Source of the DNA: Deltaproteobacteria bacterium
Lineage (GTDB): Bacteria > Desulfobacterota > Binatia > UBA9968 > JAJDTQ01
DNA length: 64,000 bases
Assembly: GCA_028818755.1 (NCBI GenBank)
Contig: JAPPNF010000167.1
Location: 220,756 to 284,755, forward strand
Reading direction: 5' to 3'
Under the pieces are notes generated by a model. That model was given only the letters and a program-made list of their open reading frames with translations, was not told the DNA's origin and did not search any database. The position numbers and the translations under genes were made by a program. The number at the start of each line of letters is the position of its first letter. Within the stretch, counting starts at the first letter, position 1. This document shows positions 8,891-18,181 of this stretch, in pieces.

Positions 8891-9898
8891 TCAGCCCAAC
8901 GCCGGCATTACCTTTTCCGAGAACAGATCCACTGACCGCAATGCTTCGTCGAGGGAGATGTCGCCGAAGGCGAACTGGCCGACAAGATAGTTGGCGCCGG
9001 CGGTGTCGAGTTGCGACTGCAGGAACGCCTGGACCGTGTCCGGACTGCCGGCGATCCCCTGACCGGACGCCATGACCCCGTCGAAATCCGGCGGCCGGGG
9101 ATGCCTCGGCGCGCTTCCCCGGAGCCGGAAAAGGTGGGTGAAGCTCCGGTGCCAGATGGCGTAGGCCCTGTGGGCGATGCGGAGCGCCGTTCCGTCGTCG
9201 TCGGCGACCACCACGAAACGGCCGAGGCCGATCTTCGGCAGGGCGGCCTCACCGTCCGCATGAATCTCCCTCCACACCTCCCGGAACCGGTCGGTGAAGG
9301 TTCGCGTGGGAGCGGCCGGGTCCAGGCTGACGATGTTGAGCCGCCCGCGGGCGGCCCGCTCGGCGCTCTCCGTGGAGTGAACCCCGTACCACAAGGGAGG
9401 GTGGGGCTTCTGCAGCGGCTCCAGTTCCATGGGCACGTCCTCGAACGTGAAGAACTCCCCGGTGAACTCGAGAGTCTTCCGGGTCAGCCCTTGCAGTATG
9501 AGGTCGAGGCCCTCCGCGTAGATGCGCTGTGCCTTCTCCGGGTCCTGCCCGTACACCGCCAGCTCGATGGGGGAGGAGCCGCGGCCGAAGCCGATGTCCA
9601 GCCGCCCGCCGCTTATCTGGTCGAGCATGCAGATCTCCTCGATGAGCCGGAGCGGATGGTAGAGCGGCAGCGCGTAGACCATCGGCCCGAAGCGAAGCCG
9701 CCGGGTCCGCTGGGCGACCGCGGCCAGGAACACGCTGGGCGACGGCGCCATCCCCAGCGGCGTCGAGTGGTGCTCCGCCACGTGGTAGGCGTAGAAGCCC
9801 TCCCGGTCGTACGCCTCGATCAGCGTCAGACGCGCCTCGTAGTAGTCCTTCAACGGCAGATCGCCGCGGTCCAGGTGATCGAATACGCCGAAATACAT
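8891..9898 (-). CDS. LLM-class (luciferase-like) flavin-dependent oxidoreductase
   Basis: A 335-residue TIM-barrel flavin monooxygenase-like protein. The N-terminal region YAYHVAEHHSTPLGMAPSPSVFLAAVAQRT is the classic EHH segment of bacterial-luciferase-like enzymes that use FMNH2. RLDIGFGRGSSPIELAVYG gives the flavin phosphate region. The substrate is unknown. It is on its own on the minus strand, converging on radA with a 48-base gap. A second, differently shaped LLM enzyme lies at 53.7-54.8 kb. Confidence 0.88.
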   Translation of the reverse strand: MYFGVFDHLDRGDLPLKDYYEARLTLIEAYDREGFYAYHVAEHHSTPLGMAPSPSVFLAAVAQRTRRLRFGPMVYALPLYHPLRLIEEICMLDQISGGRLDIGFGRGSSPIELAVYGQDPEKAQRIYAEGLDLILQGLTRKTLEFTGEFFTFEDVPMELEPLQKPHPPLWYGVHSTESAERAARGRLNIVSLDPAAPTRTFTDRFREVWREIHADGEAALPKIGLGRFVVVADDDGTALRIAHRAYAIWHRSFTHLFRLRGSAPRHPRPPDFDGVMASGQGIAGSPDTVQAFLQSQLDTAGANYLVGQFAFGDISLDEALRSVDLFSEKVMPALG

Positions 9899-10126
9899 GG
9901 ATGGGGCCGGTGCCTACCGGGAATGAATTGCGTTCTGGATTACGACAGATACGCCAACGGGTGTCAAACAGGGCGCTGGACGGCGGCGCACGGTCGAGGC
10001 GTCCTGGACACCACCGGCGAAGGATGCCATAAGGTGAAGGAAGTTCACCCCCCTTCCCGGTCCCGACAGCACAACTTCCTGCAACTCCTGCCAACGGGTC
10101 CCGCCGAGGCGGGCGGCACGAATCCC

Positions 10127-10942
10127 ATGCCCGACGTCATCCTGTCCGACATTGTCCTCTACCTCGTATCCGGCGTCGTCCTGGGCTTTCTCATTGGCCT
10201 GACCGGCATCGGCGGCGGGGTGCTGACGGTGCCGTTCCTGCTGCTGGTCATCGGGCTCCAGCCCATCGCCGCGGTGGGGACCGCCGGCCTCTACGGCGTC
10301 CTCACCAAGATCTGGGCCGCCGTGCGGCACTACCGGCAGGGGACCGTCAACATCGACGTCGGCATGCGGTTCTTCCTCGCCGCGGTCCCCGGAATCCTGG
10401 CGGGCTCGCTGGCCGTGAAGTGGAGCCGGGTGTCGCTGTCGCCGGCCGGCGTCGAGATGCTTCAGGGCATCGTGAGCTACATGGTGATGGCGTCCATCTG
10501 CTTCGCGCTGGTGGCGCTGTTGTTCGACTACGAACGGTTGGACACCCGTTTCCTTTCTTCGAGACGGGGATACATCGTGAAGTTTCCGTCCCTCTTTCTC
10601 GTGGGCGCGGTGATGGGGATGACCTCCATCGGGGGAGGCATCCTGATCATCCCCTCCCTGCTGCTCTTCTACCGGGAGACTTCCCGGTACGTCGGAACAT
10701 CCATTTTCGTGGCGCTGCTCCTGATGACCGTGATGTCGGCCCTTTACGCGCTCATCGGCCGCGGCCAGGGCGTCACGGACGTCGACTTCCCCGCCGCCGT
10801 GTTGATGTCCGCCGGCTCCCTGGCGGGGGTCTATTACGGCGCCGCCCTGTGCAAGCGGATGCACCCGAGACGGCTTCAGAAGGTGGTGATCGGCGTGATC
10901 GTCCTCGCGGTGGCGATGATGGTGGCGGACCGTTTCTGGTAG
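10127..10942 (+). CDS. Sulfite exporter TauE/SafE-family (TSUP) membrane protein
   Basis: A 271-residue integral membrane protein with the two internally repeated halves of the TauE/SafE family. The first half has LVSGVVLGFLIGLTGIGGGVLTVPFLLLV and the second VGAVMGMTSIGGGILIIPSLLLF, both with the conserved GxGGG loop. The frame stays open far upstream, but coding for a membrane protein begins at the ATG at 10127. TSUP proteins move sulfite, sulfonates or other organic anions. No sulfur-metabolism gene is adjacent, so the substrate is open. Confidence 0.88.
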   Translation: MPDVILSDIVLYLVSGVVLGFLIGLTGIGGGVLTVPFLLLVIGLQPIAAVGTAGLYGVLTKIWAAVRHYRQGTVNIDVGMRFFLAAVPGILAGSLAVKWSRVSLSPAGVEMLQGIVSYMVMASICFALVALLFDYERLDTRFLSSRRGYIVKFPSLFLVGAVMGMTSIGGGILIIPSLLLFYRETSRYVGTSIFVALLLMTVMSALYALIGRGQGVTDVDFPAAVLMSAGSLAGVYYGAALCKRMHPRRLQKVVIGVIVLAVAMMVADRFW

Positions 10943-10989
10943 CGCGGCCGGCGTGGGTTTCCTCCTCCGTCCGGGGCGAGGCGATAGAT

Positions 10990-11018
10990 TTGACCCGGGG
11001 CCGCGTAGCCATTATTAC
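10990..11018 (+). promoter_or_regulatory. Sigma-70-like promoter for the ABC exporter operon
   Basis: TTGACC at 10990-10995, a 17-base spacer, then TATTAC at 11013-11018. It sits 77 bases upstream of the first exporter gene in a locally AT-rich stretch of the gap between it and the TSUP gene. Confidence 0.5.
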
Positions 11019-11094
11019 ACTAGGTGGCGGTTTGATCCGCGCTACACCGGACCGGGTTCGGGCCCTTGGCGGCTCGCGTCCCAACCTCTGAACC

Positions 11095-13044
11095 ATGGCG
11101 ACCACCGACACTCCGGCCAATACGCCGGCCTCCAGCAACGGCCTGAACTCCGACCGGGGGAAGTACGTCTACGCCCGCACTTATGCCGGCATGGCCATCG
11201 ACAAGGACCGCGACGCGGGCGACGACGCCGCGGTCCTGTGGCGGATCTTCAAACTCGCCGCGAAGCAGCGGTTGCGGCTGGCGCTGGCGGCGGTGACGAT
11301 TCTCGCGGCGGGGTTCTTTCAGGTCCTCATCCCGCAGTACCTGGGCGATGCCGTGGACGGCGCCGTCATGCTGCTGGGCACCTCGTCGGTTTCCACGGAA
11401 GAAGCGCGGGATGTCCTCTACGGAACGGCGTTGCTGCTGCTGGGCGCATCGGTGCTGCGGGGCCTGTTCACCCTGGTCCACAACTACTGCGGCGAAACGC
11501 TCGGGCATCATCTCGCCTATCAGCTCCGGATGGCCTTCTACGACAAGCTGCAGCATCTGAACTTCTCCTTTCACGACAGTGTCCATACCGGCGAGCTCAT
11601 CACCCGCGGCATGCTGGACCTGGAGGGAGTGCGCTCCTTCATGAACATGGGGCCGCTGCGGCTGCTGCTGTTCTCCGTGCTGATCGGGGTGGGGGCCTAC
11701 GTGCTGTTGTCCACGGACGTGTTCCTCGGGTTCCTGAGCCTCAGCTTCGTTCCGTTCGTTGCCTGGCGTTCCACCACCACCCGGCTGCGGCTGCGGGAGA
11801 TGTGGTTCGCCCTGCAGGAGCGCATGGCCGCGCTGGGCCGGATCATGGACGAGAATCTCACGGGCATCCGGGTGGTGCGGGCGTTCGGCGCGGAGACCCA
11901 CGAACTGGACAAGTACCAGGCCGCCTCGGATCACGCGCTGGCGCTGGCGGCCCGGCGCATCCGCACCCGCGTTTCCGCCGCTACTTCCATGAACTTCGCG
12001 TTCTTCGTGGCCATGGGACTGGTGCTGTGGGTCGGGGGATTGCGCGTGATCAACGGCTACATCACCGTGGGTACGCTGACGGAGTTCCTCTTTTTCATGA
12101 CCCTTCTCCAGCAGCCCGTGCGCCAGCTCGGCATGGTGGTGAACGCGTTCGCCAGGGCGTCCACCTGCGGCGCGCGGCTGTTCGCGGTGCTGGACCTGGA
12201 GCCGCCCATACACGACCGCGACGGCGCGACGCCGCTGGAGGTCACCGATGGTGTCCTGGAATTCGAGGACGTGTCCTTTGCCTATGCGGGCGAAGGGGCG
12301 CCGCCGGTCCTTCGCGGGGTCTCGTTTCGGGTGGAGCGGGGCAAGACCCTGGGGATCGTCGGCCCTCCCGGCAGCGGCAAGTCCACCATCGCCCACCTGC
12401 TTCCGCGCTACTACGATGTGACCGGCGGGCGCATCACGGTGGACGGTCAGGACATTCGCGACCACACCCTCGACTCCCTGCGCCGGACCGTGCGCGTGGT
12501 CCAGCAGGACCCGTTCCTGTTCACGTCGTCGCTCGAGAACAACATCGCCTACGGCGATCCATGGGCCGATGACGGCGCCATCCGGGACGCCGCCGCCACC
12601 GCCCAGATCGACGGGTTCATCGAACAGTTGCCGGACCGGTACGAGACCCTGGTAGGGGAGCGCGGCGTGTCGCTGTCCGGCGGGCAGAAGCAGCGCGCGG
12701 CCATTGCCCGCACAGCGATGTTGCGGCCGGCCGTGCTGGTGCTGGACGATTCCATGGCCGCCATCGACGCGGGCACCGAGCAGCGCATCCGCGAAGCCAT
12801 GAAGGAGCACACCGAAAGCTGCGCCACCCTCATCGTTTCCCATCGCTTGGGAGCGTTGCGGCACGCCGACGAGATCATTTTCATCGAGGATGGGCGCGTC
12901 ATGGAACGCGGCACCCACGACGAGCTGGTGGCCCTGCGCGGGAGATACGCCGCGCTGTTCGCGTTGCAGACCCTTGACGGCCCGCTTCAGGATATCGTGG
13001 ACCTCGAGGCGGAAGCCGGAGCCAGGGAGGGAACGGGGGCATGA
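11095..13044 (+). CDS. ABC exporter half-transporter A (degenerate-site subunit)
   Basis: A fused membrane and ATPase half-transporter of the MsbA/BmrC type, 649 residues. Six transmembrane helices span roughly residues 60-340. The nucleotide-binding domain has Walker A GPPGSGKST (423-431), signature LSGGQ (527-531) and Walker B ending LDDS (Asp551-Asp552). The catalytic glutamate that normally follows the Walker B aspartate is replaced by Asp552, as in the non-catalytic half of heterodimeric exporters. Its stop overlaps the start of subunit B by four bases (ATGA), supporting obligate pairing. Probable job: export of a drug, lipid or metabolite. The substrate is unknown. Confidence 0.93.
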   Translation: MATTDTPANTPASSNGLNSDRGKYVYARTYAGMAIDKDRDAGDDAAVLWRIFKLAAKQRLRLALAAVTILAAGFFQVLIPQYLGDAVDGAVMLLGTSSVSTEEARDVLYGTALLLLGASVLRGLFTLVHNYCGETLGHHLAYQLRMAFYDKLQHLNFSFHDSVHTGELITRGMLDLEGVRSFMNMGPLRLLLFSVLIGVGAYVLLSTDVFLGFLSLSFVPFVAWRSTTTRLRLREMWFALQERMAALGRIMDENLTGIRVVRAFGAETHELDKYQAASDHALALAARRIRTRVSAATSMNFAFFVAMGLVLWVGGLRVINGYITVGTLTEFLFFMTLLQQPVRQLGMVVNAFARASTCGARLFAVLDLEPPIHDRDGATPLEVTDGVLEFEDVSFAYAGEGAPPVLRGVSFRVERGKTLGIVGPPGSGKSTIAHLLPRYYDVTGGRITVDGQDIRDHTLDSLRRTVRVVQQDPFLFTSSLENNIAYGDPWADDGAIRDAAATAQIDGFIEQLPDRYETLVGERGVSLSGGQKQRAAIARTAMLRPAVLVLDDSMAAIDAGTEQRIREAMKEHTESCATLIVSHRLGALRHADEIIFIEDGRVMERGTHDELVALRGRYAALFALQTLDGPLQDIVDLEAEAGAREGTGA

Positions 13045-14918
13045 ACCCGGCCAGGACCTGGGGCGGCCGGGCGCGTCCGCCGAAGGCCGTCGTGGGCTCG
13101 CAGATCAGCCGCGACGAGGAGATGTTCGGCGCCGCCTTCGACCGGCACGTGGTGCGGCGTTTCCTGGCCTATGTCCATCCCTACCGGCGGCGTCTCTATA
13201 CCGCCATCGGCGCCCTGCTGCTCTTCACCGGAGCCCAGTTGGCCATCCCCCTGGTCATCCGTTACGCCATCGACTACGGCATCAGACCCGGCAACACCGA
13301 GGTGCTCGTCTTCGCCGCCGTCCTCTTCTTCGCGGTGATCCTTTTGAACTATGCGGCCAACTTCGCCCAGGACTGGCTGGTGAGCTACGCCGGCGAGCAG
13401 GTCATCTTCGACCTGCGCCGCGCCATGTTCGCGCATCTGCAATATGTCGCATTGGCCTTCATGGACAAGACCGAAGTCGGGCGCATGATGTCTCGGCTCC
13501 AGGGGGACGTGTATTCGCTTCAGGAGTTCCTGGAAAACTCCATCACGGCCCTGGGGGACCTCCTGCTGTTGTTCGGCATCGTCGTCATCATGCTGTGGCT
13601 GGACTTCGATCTCGGCTTGCTGACGCTGTCGGTGGTGCCGGTGCTCTTGCTGGTCCGCATGGTATGGCTGCCGCGCGCCCGGGTTGCCTTCCGCTACGCG
13701 CGGGAAACCAATTCCATCGCCAACGGCGCTCTGGCCGAAGGCATTCACGCCGTACGCACCGTACAGGGCATGCGGCGGGAGGCCGTCAACTTCCATCTCT
13801 ACGACGAGAAGGGGACGGAGAACCTCAATGCCCACCTGCGATCGGCCCAGTATGCGCAGGTGCTGGTGCCCATCGTCGACACGTTGACCGGAGTGGCTCT
13901 CGGGGTGGTGGTGGTGGTGGGCGGCGCCCTGGTGCTCGACGACTCCCTGGCCCTCGGCGTGATGGCGGCGTTTGTGTTCTACGTGCAGCGGTTCTTCGAT
14001 CCCATCCGCTCCCTCACCATCCAGTACAGCGTCATGCAGCGCGCCATGGCTTCCGGGCAACGCATCTTCGAGGTGCTGGACGTGCCGCTGGCGGTCCAGG
14101 ACAAGCCCGACGCCATTGCGCCCGAGGACGTCGAGGGCAGGATCGAGTTTCGCGATGTCACTTTCGGTTACGAGAGGCACCTGCCGGTGCTCAAGAATAT
14201 CAACTTCACCATCGAGCCCGGTGAGACGGTGGCGCTGGTGGGGCCCACCGGGTCCGGCAAGACCAGCACGACGGCGCTGCTGCACCGTTTCTACGACGTG
14301 TGGGAGGGCGCCATCCTGCTGGACGGACGCGACGTGCGGGACTACGCGTCCGCGGCGCTGGGCAAGCACATTGCCATGGTTCTGCAGGATCCGTTCCTGT
14401 TCACCGGCACGATTCGAGACAACATCCGTTTCCGCACCACCGACGCCACCGACCAGGACATCGAGCGCGCGGCGAGGATCGTCGGCGCCCACGAGTTCAT
14501 CATGCGCTGGCCGGACGGCTACGACACCGTGCTCGATCAGGGAGGCGGCAACCTGTCGCTGGGACAGCGGCAGCTCCTGAGCTTCGCCCGCGCGCTGGTG
14601 GCGGACGCCAGGGTCCTGGTGCTGGACGAAGCCACGGCCAACATCGATTCGTACACCGAGCGGCAGATACAGATCGGCCTGACCGCGCTCTTGGAAGGCC
14701 GCACCGGCATCGTCATCGCCCACCGGCTCGCCACCGTGAGAGACGCCGACCGCATCATCGTGCTGCAGGACGGCCGGATCGTGGAGACCGGCACCCACCA
14801 GGAGTTGACCGCGCGAAAGGGCCTGTACGCGCGGCTCTACGCGCTGAACTACACTTCTTTCGACGACTTGCCGGAGGAACTCGTCAGGGACGCGCTCCTG
14901 GAGACGAGGCAATCCTGA
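13041..14918 (+). CDS. ABC exporter half-transporter B (catalytic subunit)
   Basis: Partner of the preceding gene, 625 residues, with the same membrane-plus-ATPase layout. Walker A is GPTGSGKTS (401-409) and Walker B ends LDEAT with a normal catalytic Glu530. The signature is LSLGQ (505-509) rather than LSGGQ. In a head-to-tail dimer the altered signature of B would face the altered Walker B of A, giving one degenerate and one intact ATP site, as known for TM287/288- and BmrCD-type exporters. That pairing is inference from family structure. Confidence 0.93.
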   Translation: MNPARTWGGRARPPKAVVGSQISRDEEMFGAAFDRHVVRRFLAYVHPYRRRLYTAIGALLLFTGAQLAIPLVIRYAIDYGIRPGNTEVLVFAAVLFFAVILLNYAANFAQDWLVSYAGEQVIFDLRRAMFAHLQYVALAFMDKTEVGRMMSRLQGDVYSLQEFLENSITALGDLLLLFGIVVIMLWLDFDLGLLTLSVVPVLLLVRMVWLPRARVAFRYARETNSIANGALAEGIHAVRTVQGMRREAVNFHLYDEKGTENLNAHLRSAQYAQVLVPIVDTLTGVALGVVVVVGGALVLDDSLALGVMAAFVFYVQRFFDPIRSLTIQYSVMQRAMASGQRIFEVLDVPLAVQDKPDAIAPEDVEGRIEFRDVTFGYERHLPVLKNINFTIEPGETVALVGPTGSGKTSTTALLHRFYDVWEGAILLDGRDVRDYASAALGKHIAMVLQDPFLFTGTIRDNIRFRTTDATDQDIERAARIVGAHEFIMRWPDGYDTVLDQGGGNLSLGQRQLLSFARALVADARVLVLDEATANIDSYTERQIQIGLTALLEGRTGIVIAHRLATVRDADRIIVLQDGRIVETGTHQELTARKGLYARLYALNYTSFDDLPEELVRDALLETRQS

Positions 14919-14960
14919 GAGGGTTGTCGCCTGGTGCCGTGTGGGGGAGGGCCGCGTCCG

Positions 14961-15548
14961 CTACGCCGGCTCGGGCACCAACTCGCCCGCCTGCTTGACG
15001 ATGGACCGCAACAACACCTGCTCGGGACGGCTCCGAGCGAGCACCATCATGCCGAGCAGCAAGGTATGGAGGGTATGCGCCGTGGAAGCCGCGTCCACGC
15101 TGTCCGAGATCTCCCTGGAAACCTGCCCCCGTTCGATCATGGTTCGGAAGAAGCCCTCCGCGTCGGTGAATCCGTCGGTTACCATGGCCCCGATTTCGGC
15201 GTCGTGGGCCGACAACTCGAGGGCGGTGTTGACCAGAAAACAGCCATCCCGGGAACCCTGATCCAGCACTGCCTCCGCGACGGATTCGAAGGGGGTCAGC
15301 ACCGCCTGGCGCGGCGGCTTCGATGTCGACAGCTCCTTGAGCAGGTCCGCGCGCTCCTGGTCGTAGTAGCGCAACGCCCTCATGAACAGGGAACGTTTTC
15401 CGCCGAAGGTCCCGTAGAGGCTGCCCCGCCCTATCCCCATGCCGTCGACAAGGTCCTGTATGGACGTGGCCTTGTACCCATGGACCCAGAAGAGCCTCAT
15501 GGCCTTCATGAGAGCCTCGTGTTCGTCGAATTCCTTCGGTCTACCCAT
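14961..15548 (-). CDS. TetR/AcrR-family transcriptional regulator
   Basis: A 195-residue repressor-type protein. The N-terminal helix-turn-helix is clear: EALMKAMRLFWVHGYKATS, then IQDLVDGMGIGRGSLYGTFG, then a K-RSLFM helix. The C-terminal ligand-binding domain is variable. ATG at 15548 (MGRPKEF) is chosen over a TTG one codon upstream; AAGGGAA lies at suitable spacing. It converges on the ABC exporter operon, so it may regulate that operon but is not placed in the usual divergent way. A palindrome upstream of its own start (15620-15630) could be its operator. Confidence 0.9.
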   Translation of the reverse strand: MGRPKEFDEHEALMKAMRLFWVHGYKATSIQDLVDGMGIGRGSLYGTFGGKRSLFMRALRYYDQERADLLKELSTSKPPRQAVLTPFESVAEAVLDQGSRDGCFLVNTALELSAHDAEIGAMVTDGFTDAEGFFRTMIERGQVSREISDSVDAASTAHTLHTLLLGMMVLARSRPEQVLLRSIVKQAGELVPEPA

Positions 15549-15929
15549 CAATGGTTCCCTTCATGCGCTTTCCTGCCTTTCAACAGGAAGTACGGGGGTC
15601 CTTGGCGCGATAATTCTTCGGTATCATACCAAAAATTTCATTATTGATCGCAACTTCTTCCAATTGGTCGAGTAGGCCCCTTGCCCCAATCCAGGAAAAG
15701 CACTGATTGTACCAAGACTTGAGAAGAGAAATCATACAATACTGCTCCCCCGAATATCAACCGGGCGAGGGATTCCCTTGATTTGCCGATTCGCGAAGTA
15801 AATGACCTGTCCACTCACGAAGTAGCGGTATACCAGTACACGAAAGGTCGCTACGGTTCGTCGATCGCGGCGACCGAGAGTCTGTTGATGACCGGCGAGG
15901 TTACGGTCGGGCCGCGACCATCGACGAAA
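15549..15929. other. Intergenic region with a candidate TetR operator
   Basis: A 381-base gap, AT-richer than its surroundings near 15600-15680. It holds the palindrome GGTATCATACC at 15620-15630, 72 bases upstream of the TetR-type start, and a TTCCTG/CAGGAA inverted repeat at about 15570-15588. Nothing resembling a gene or RNA was recognised in 15680-15929. Confidence 0.4.
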
Positions 15930-17168
15930 TCACGAGCTCTCGGCGAAAGGGTGGGGAAGGAGATGGGTGCCGGCGTCGAGTTCGTGAATCGAGCCGCAAC
16001 CGAGGAGGCGCATGGTGTCCTCGATTTCTTTCTTCAGTATCGCGAACGCCTTGCGGACCCCAGCTTCGCCGCTCGCCCCGAGCCCGTAGACGTAGGCTCG
16101 TCCGGCGAGCACGGCATCGGCTCCGTGGGCCAACGCAATGACCACGTCGGCGCCGGACCGGACACCTCCGTCAAGCAGGATCTTGACCCCGGAGCCCTCG
16201 AGGGCCGGCGCAATTTCCTTCAGCATGTAGAGGGTCGGGTAGACCCGGTCCATCTGACGTCCGCCATGATTGGATACGACGATGGCGGCCGCGCCGTGTT
16301 CCACCGCCAGCCGCGCGTCCTCGACGCACTGCACTCCCTTGATGATGACCGGTCTGTCGCCCCAGATTTCCCGGACCCAGGGCAGATGGTCCCAGGTGGC
16401 GGCGGAAGCGCGCAGTTGCCTGCCGATGTCGGTGTACGGCATGGGCGTGCCGTCGTTCAGGATGACGTTGCGGAACTGCATCATTCCGCCGTCGGAGTAG
16501 TAGCTCTTCACCCAGGAGAGATACCGCATCATCTGCGGCGCGAACTCCAGCTTCTGGAACGCGGTGCCGTTGATGGCGCGTGACGCGCCCATCCATTCAT
16601 GGTGCGCGCGGTTTCCGGGGACGGCGGTATCGATGGTCAGGATGAGGGCCGAGTAGCCCGCGTTCTTCGCCCGCTCGATGCCGCGCGCCGCCACCTCTTG
16701 TCCGCCGACCAGATAGAGCTGAAACCAGCACGGCCCCTTCGACGCGGCGCGAACCTCCTCCAGGTCGGTTCCCGTCAGGGTGGAGAGGGTACAGATGGTT
16801 CCGGCCTCCCCCACGGCCCTGGCCGCGACGGCCTCGCCGCGGGGCCAGATCATCCTTGGGCTGCCGATGGGACCCGCGATCACCGGCAGGGCGATCTCGT
16901 GTCCGAGAATCTCGGTGCGCATCTCCACCGACTCGAGCCGCACCCCTGACCTGGGCTTGAATCGTTCCCTCTCGAACGCTTCGACGTTGTCCCGGAGGGT
17001 GATCTCGTTGTCGGCGCCGCCGCGGTAGTATTCCCGGACGATGGGCGGTACGCGTTTCTCCATCACCTGGCGGAGATGGTCCACGGTGACGCACCGTTCG
17101 ACCTCGCTTGCCCAGCGCTTCTCGGCTCGGGCGTGGGCGCGTCTCAGATAGGGTCGCAGCAGGGACAT
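15930..17168 (-). CDS. FMN-dependent alpha-hydroxy-acid dehydrogenase/oxidase
   Basis: A TIM-barrel flavoenzyme of the lactate dehydrogenase (LldD)/glycolate oxidase/mandelate dehydrogenase family, 412 residues. It shows VSNHGGRQMD (catalytic His and substrate Arg), VIIKGV with the catalytic Lys, and the FMN phosphate site LLDGGVRSGADV followed by GADAVLAGRAYVYG. The C-terminus, with LLGCGSIHEL, is typical. It oxidises a 2-hydroxyacid to a 2-oxoacid; the specific acid is unknown. It is 61 bases downstream of hydrolase copy 1 and may be the last gene of the peptide-transport cluster. Confidence 0.92.
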   Translation of the reverse strand: MSLLRPYLRRAHARAEKRWASEVERCVTVDHLRQVMEKRVPPIVREYYRGGADNEITLRDNVEAFERERFKPRSGVRLESVEMRTEILGHEIALPVIAGPIGSPRMIWPRGEAVAARAVGEAGTICTLSTLTGTDLEEVRAASKGPCWFQLYLVGGQEVAARGIERAKNAGYSALILTIDTAVPGNRAHHEWMGASRAINGTAFQKLEFAPQMMRYLSWVKSYYSDGGMMQFRNVILNDGTPMPYTDIGRQLRASAATWDHLPWVREIWGDRPVIIKGVQCVEDARLAVEHGAAAIVVSNHGGRQMDRVYPTLYMLKEIAPALEGSGVKILLDGGVRSGADVVIALAHGADAVLAGRAYVYGLGASGEAGVRKAFAILKKEIEDTMRLLGCGSIHELDAGTHLLPHPFAESS

Positions 17169-17229
17169 CTCCGCCAGAATAAGAGCAGCGGGCCGTGGCG
17201 GTCAAACACCGCGCCCTTGCTCCTCTCGC

Positions 17230-18045
17230 TCAAAAGCCCCCGGACAACGGTTTGGGATCCCCCGGGAAGAGCCCATGCTTGTCCAGGAACTCGATCATGA
17301 AGCGATCGAAGAGCCAGGGCTGCTCGATCTGGCAAGCATGGCCGGCGCCCGGCAGGACCTTGAGCTCGCAGCCGGGGATACGCTCCTGCAGCGCGAAAGC
17401 AGTCGGATGGGCTCCGTCCTCGCTGCCGGTGAGGATGATGACCGGGCAGGCGATGTGTGCGTGATGCCCCTCGGGCTCCTGCGTCTGCAGCGCGCGGAAC
17501 TGGTGGATGATGGTCGCCACGTCGGCGAACTTGTTGCGTTCGGCGAACAGGTTGGCAAAGAAGTGCGCCAGCGGCGTCGCGCGGAACGCAGGGCTCAGGT
17601 CCTCGAAGGTGTAACGCCAGCGGTAGTCGACCCCCAGGGCGGTGTAGGCGTCAATGCGCCGCTGCGCGAACTCCTTGCCGGGAGTGTAGCCCGTGCCCGT
17701 CAGGATCATGGCGGCGGTGCGGTCAGGACGCTGGTGGTACATGAAGGGGCTGATGGCCGAACCCGTGGAACATCCGACGAGGATAGCGGTCTCTCCCGGC
17801 AGCGCGTCGTCCACGGCCTCCCAGCACGCCGCGGCCATGTCGTCCATGCTGAGCCCCTCGGCCCCCTTGGGCGAGCGGCCGTACCCTGGAATGTCGATGC
17901 TGATACACCGATACCACGTGGACAGGTGCGCCATCTGGAAGATCCAGCACGACTGGTCCATGGGGTTGGGATGGATGAAAGCCATGACCGGCCCCTTGCG
18001 CCCCATGCGCTCGTAGTAGAGCGGTCCTTCAACGTTGTTTGCCAT
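17230..18045 (-). CDS. Alpha/beta hydrolase, paralog 1 of 3
   Basis: A 271-residue alpha/beta-fold hydrolase. The nucleophile elbow GCSTG gives Ser93, with Asp210 (GSEDGAHP) and His236 (GAGHACQIEQP) completing the triad. An unusual HPNPMDQSCW oxyanion loop lies near residue 25. It is colinear without gaps with the copies at 27814-28629 and 29392-30204; by eye about four residues in five match copy 2. About 70 bases upstream of the start (18046-18120) are also conserved with copy 2, so the duplication included the leader. It follows the peptide-import genes. The substrate is unknown; esters, amides or C-C bonds are possible in this fold. Confidence 0.88.
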   Translation of the reverse strand: MANNVEGPLYYERMGRKGPVMAFIHPNPMDQSCWIFQMAHLSTWYRCISIDIPGYGRSPKGAEGLSMDDMAAACWEAVDDALPGETAILVGCSTGSAISPFMYHQRPDRTAAMILTGTGYTPGKEFAQRRIDAYTALGVDYRWRYTFEDLSPAFRATPLAHFFANLFAERNKFADVATIIHQFRALQTQEPEGHHAHIACPVIILTGSEDGAHPTAFALQERIPGCELKVLPGAGHACQIEQPWLFDRFMIEFLDKHGLFPGDPKPLSGGF

Positions 18046-18181
18046 GATGTCCCCTCCGTTCCGATGGTTCCGAACCGTTGGTCCGTGGTCTGGCCCTTTC
18101 GTAGTCCTGGGCGAATGGCGCTACTCGAGGACGAGCGAGCTTGGCGTGACCCTTAACCTCCCCGGCGTCTGTCTGTCTTCT

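Noticed and set aside
9011..10126. Upstream extension of the TauE/SafE reading frame
   Set aside because: The first 370 codons are antisense to the LLM oxidoreductase and have no membrane segments; family similarity begins at the ATG at 10127.
17230..18045. Triplicated hydrolase as a haloalkane dehalogenase
   Set aside because: The nucleophile elbow carries Ser (GCSTG), not the Asp of dehalogenases, so the specific call is unsupported.
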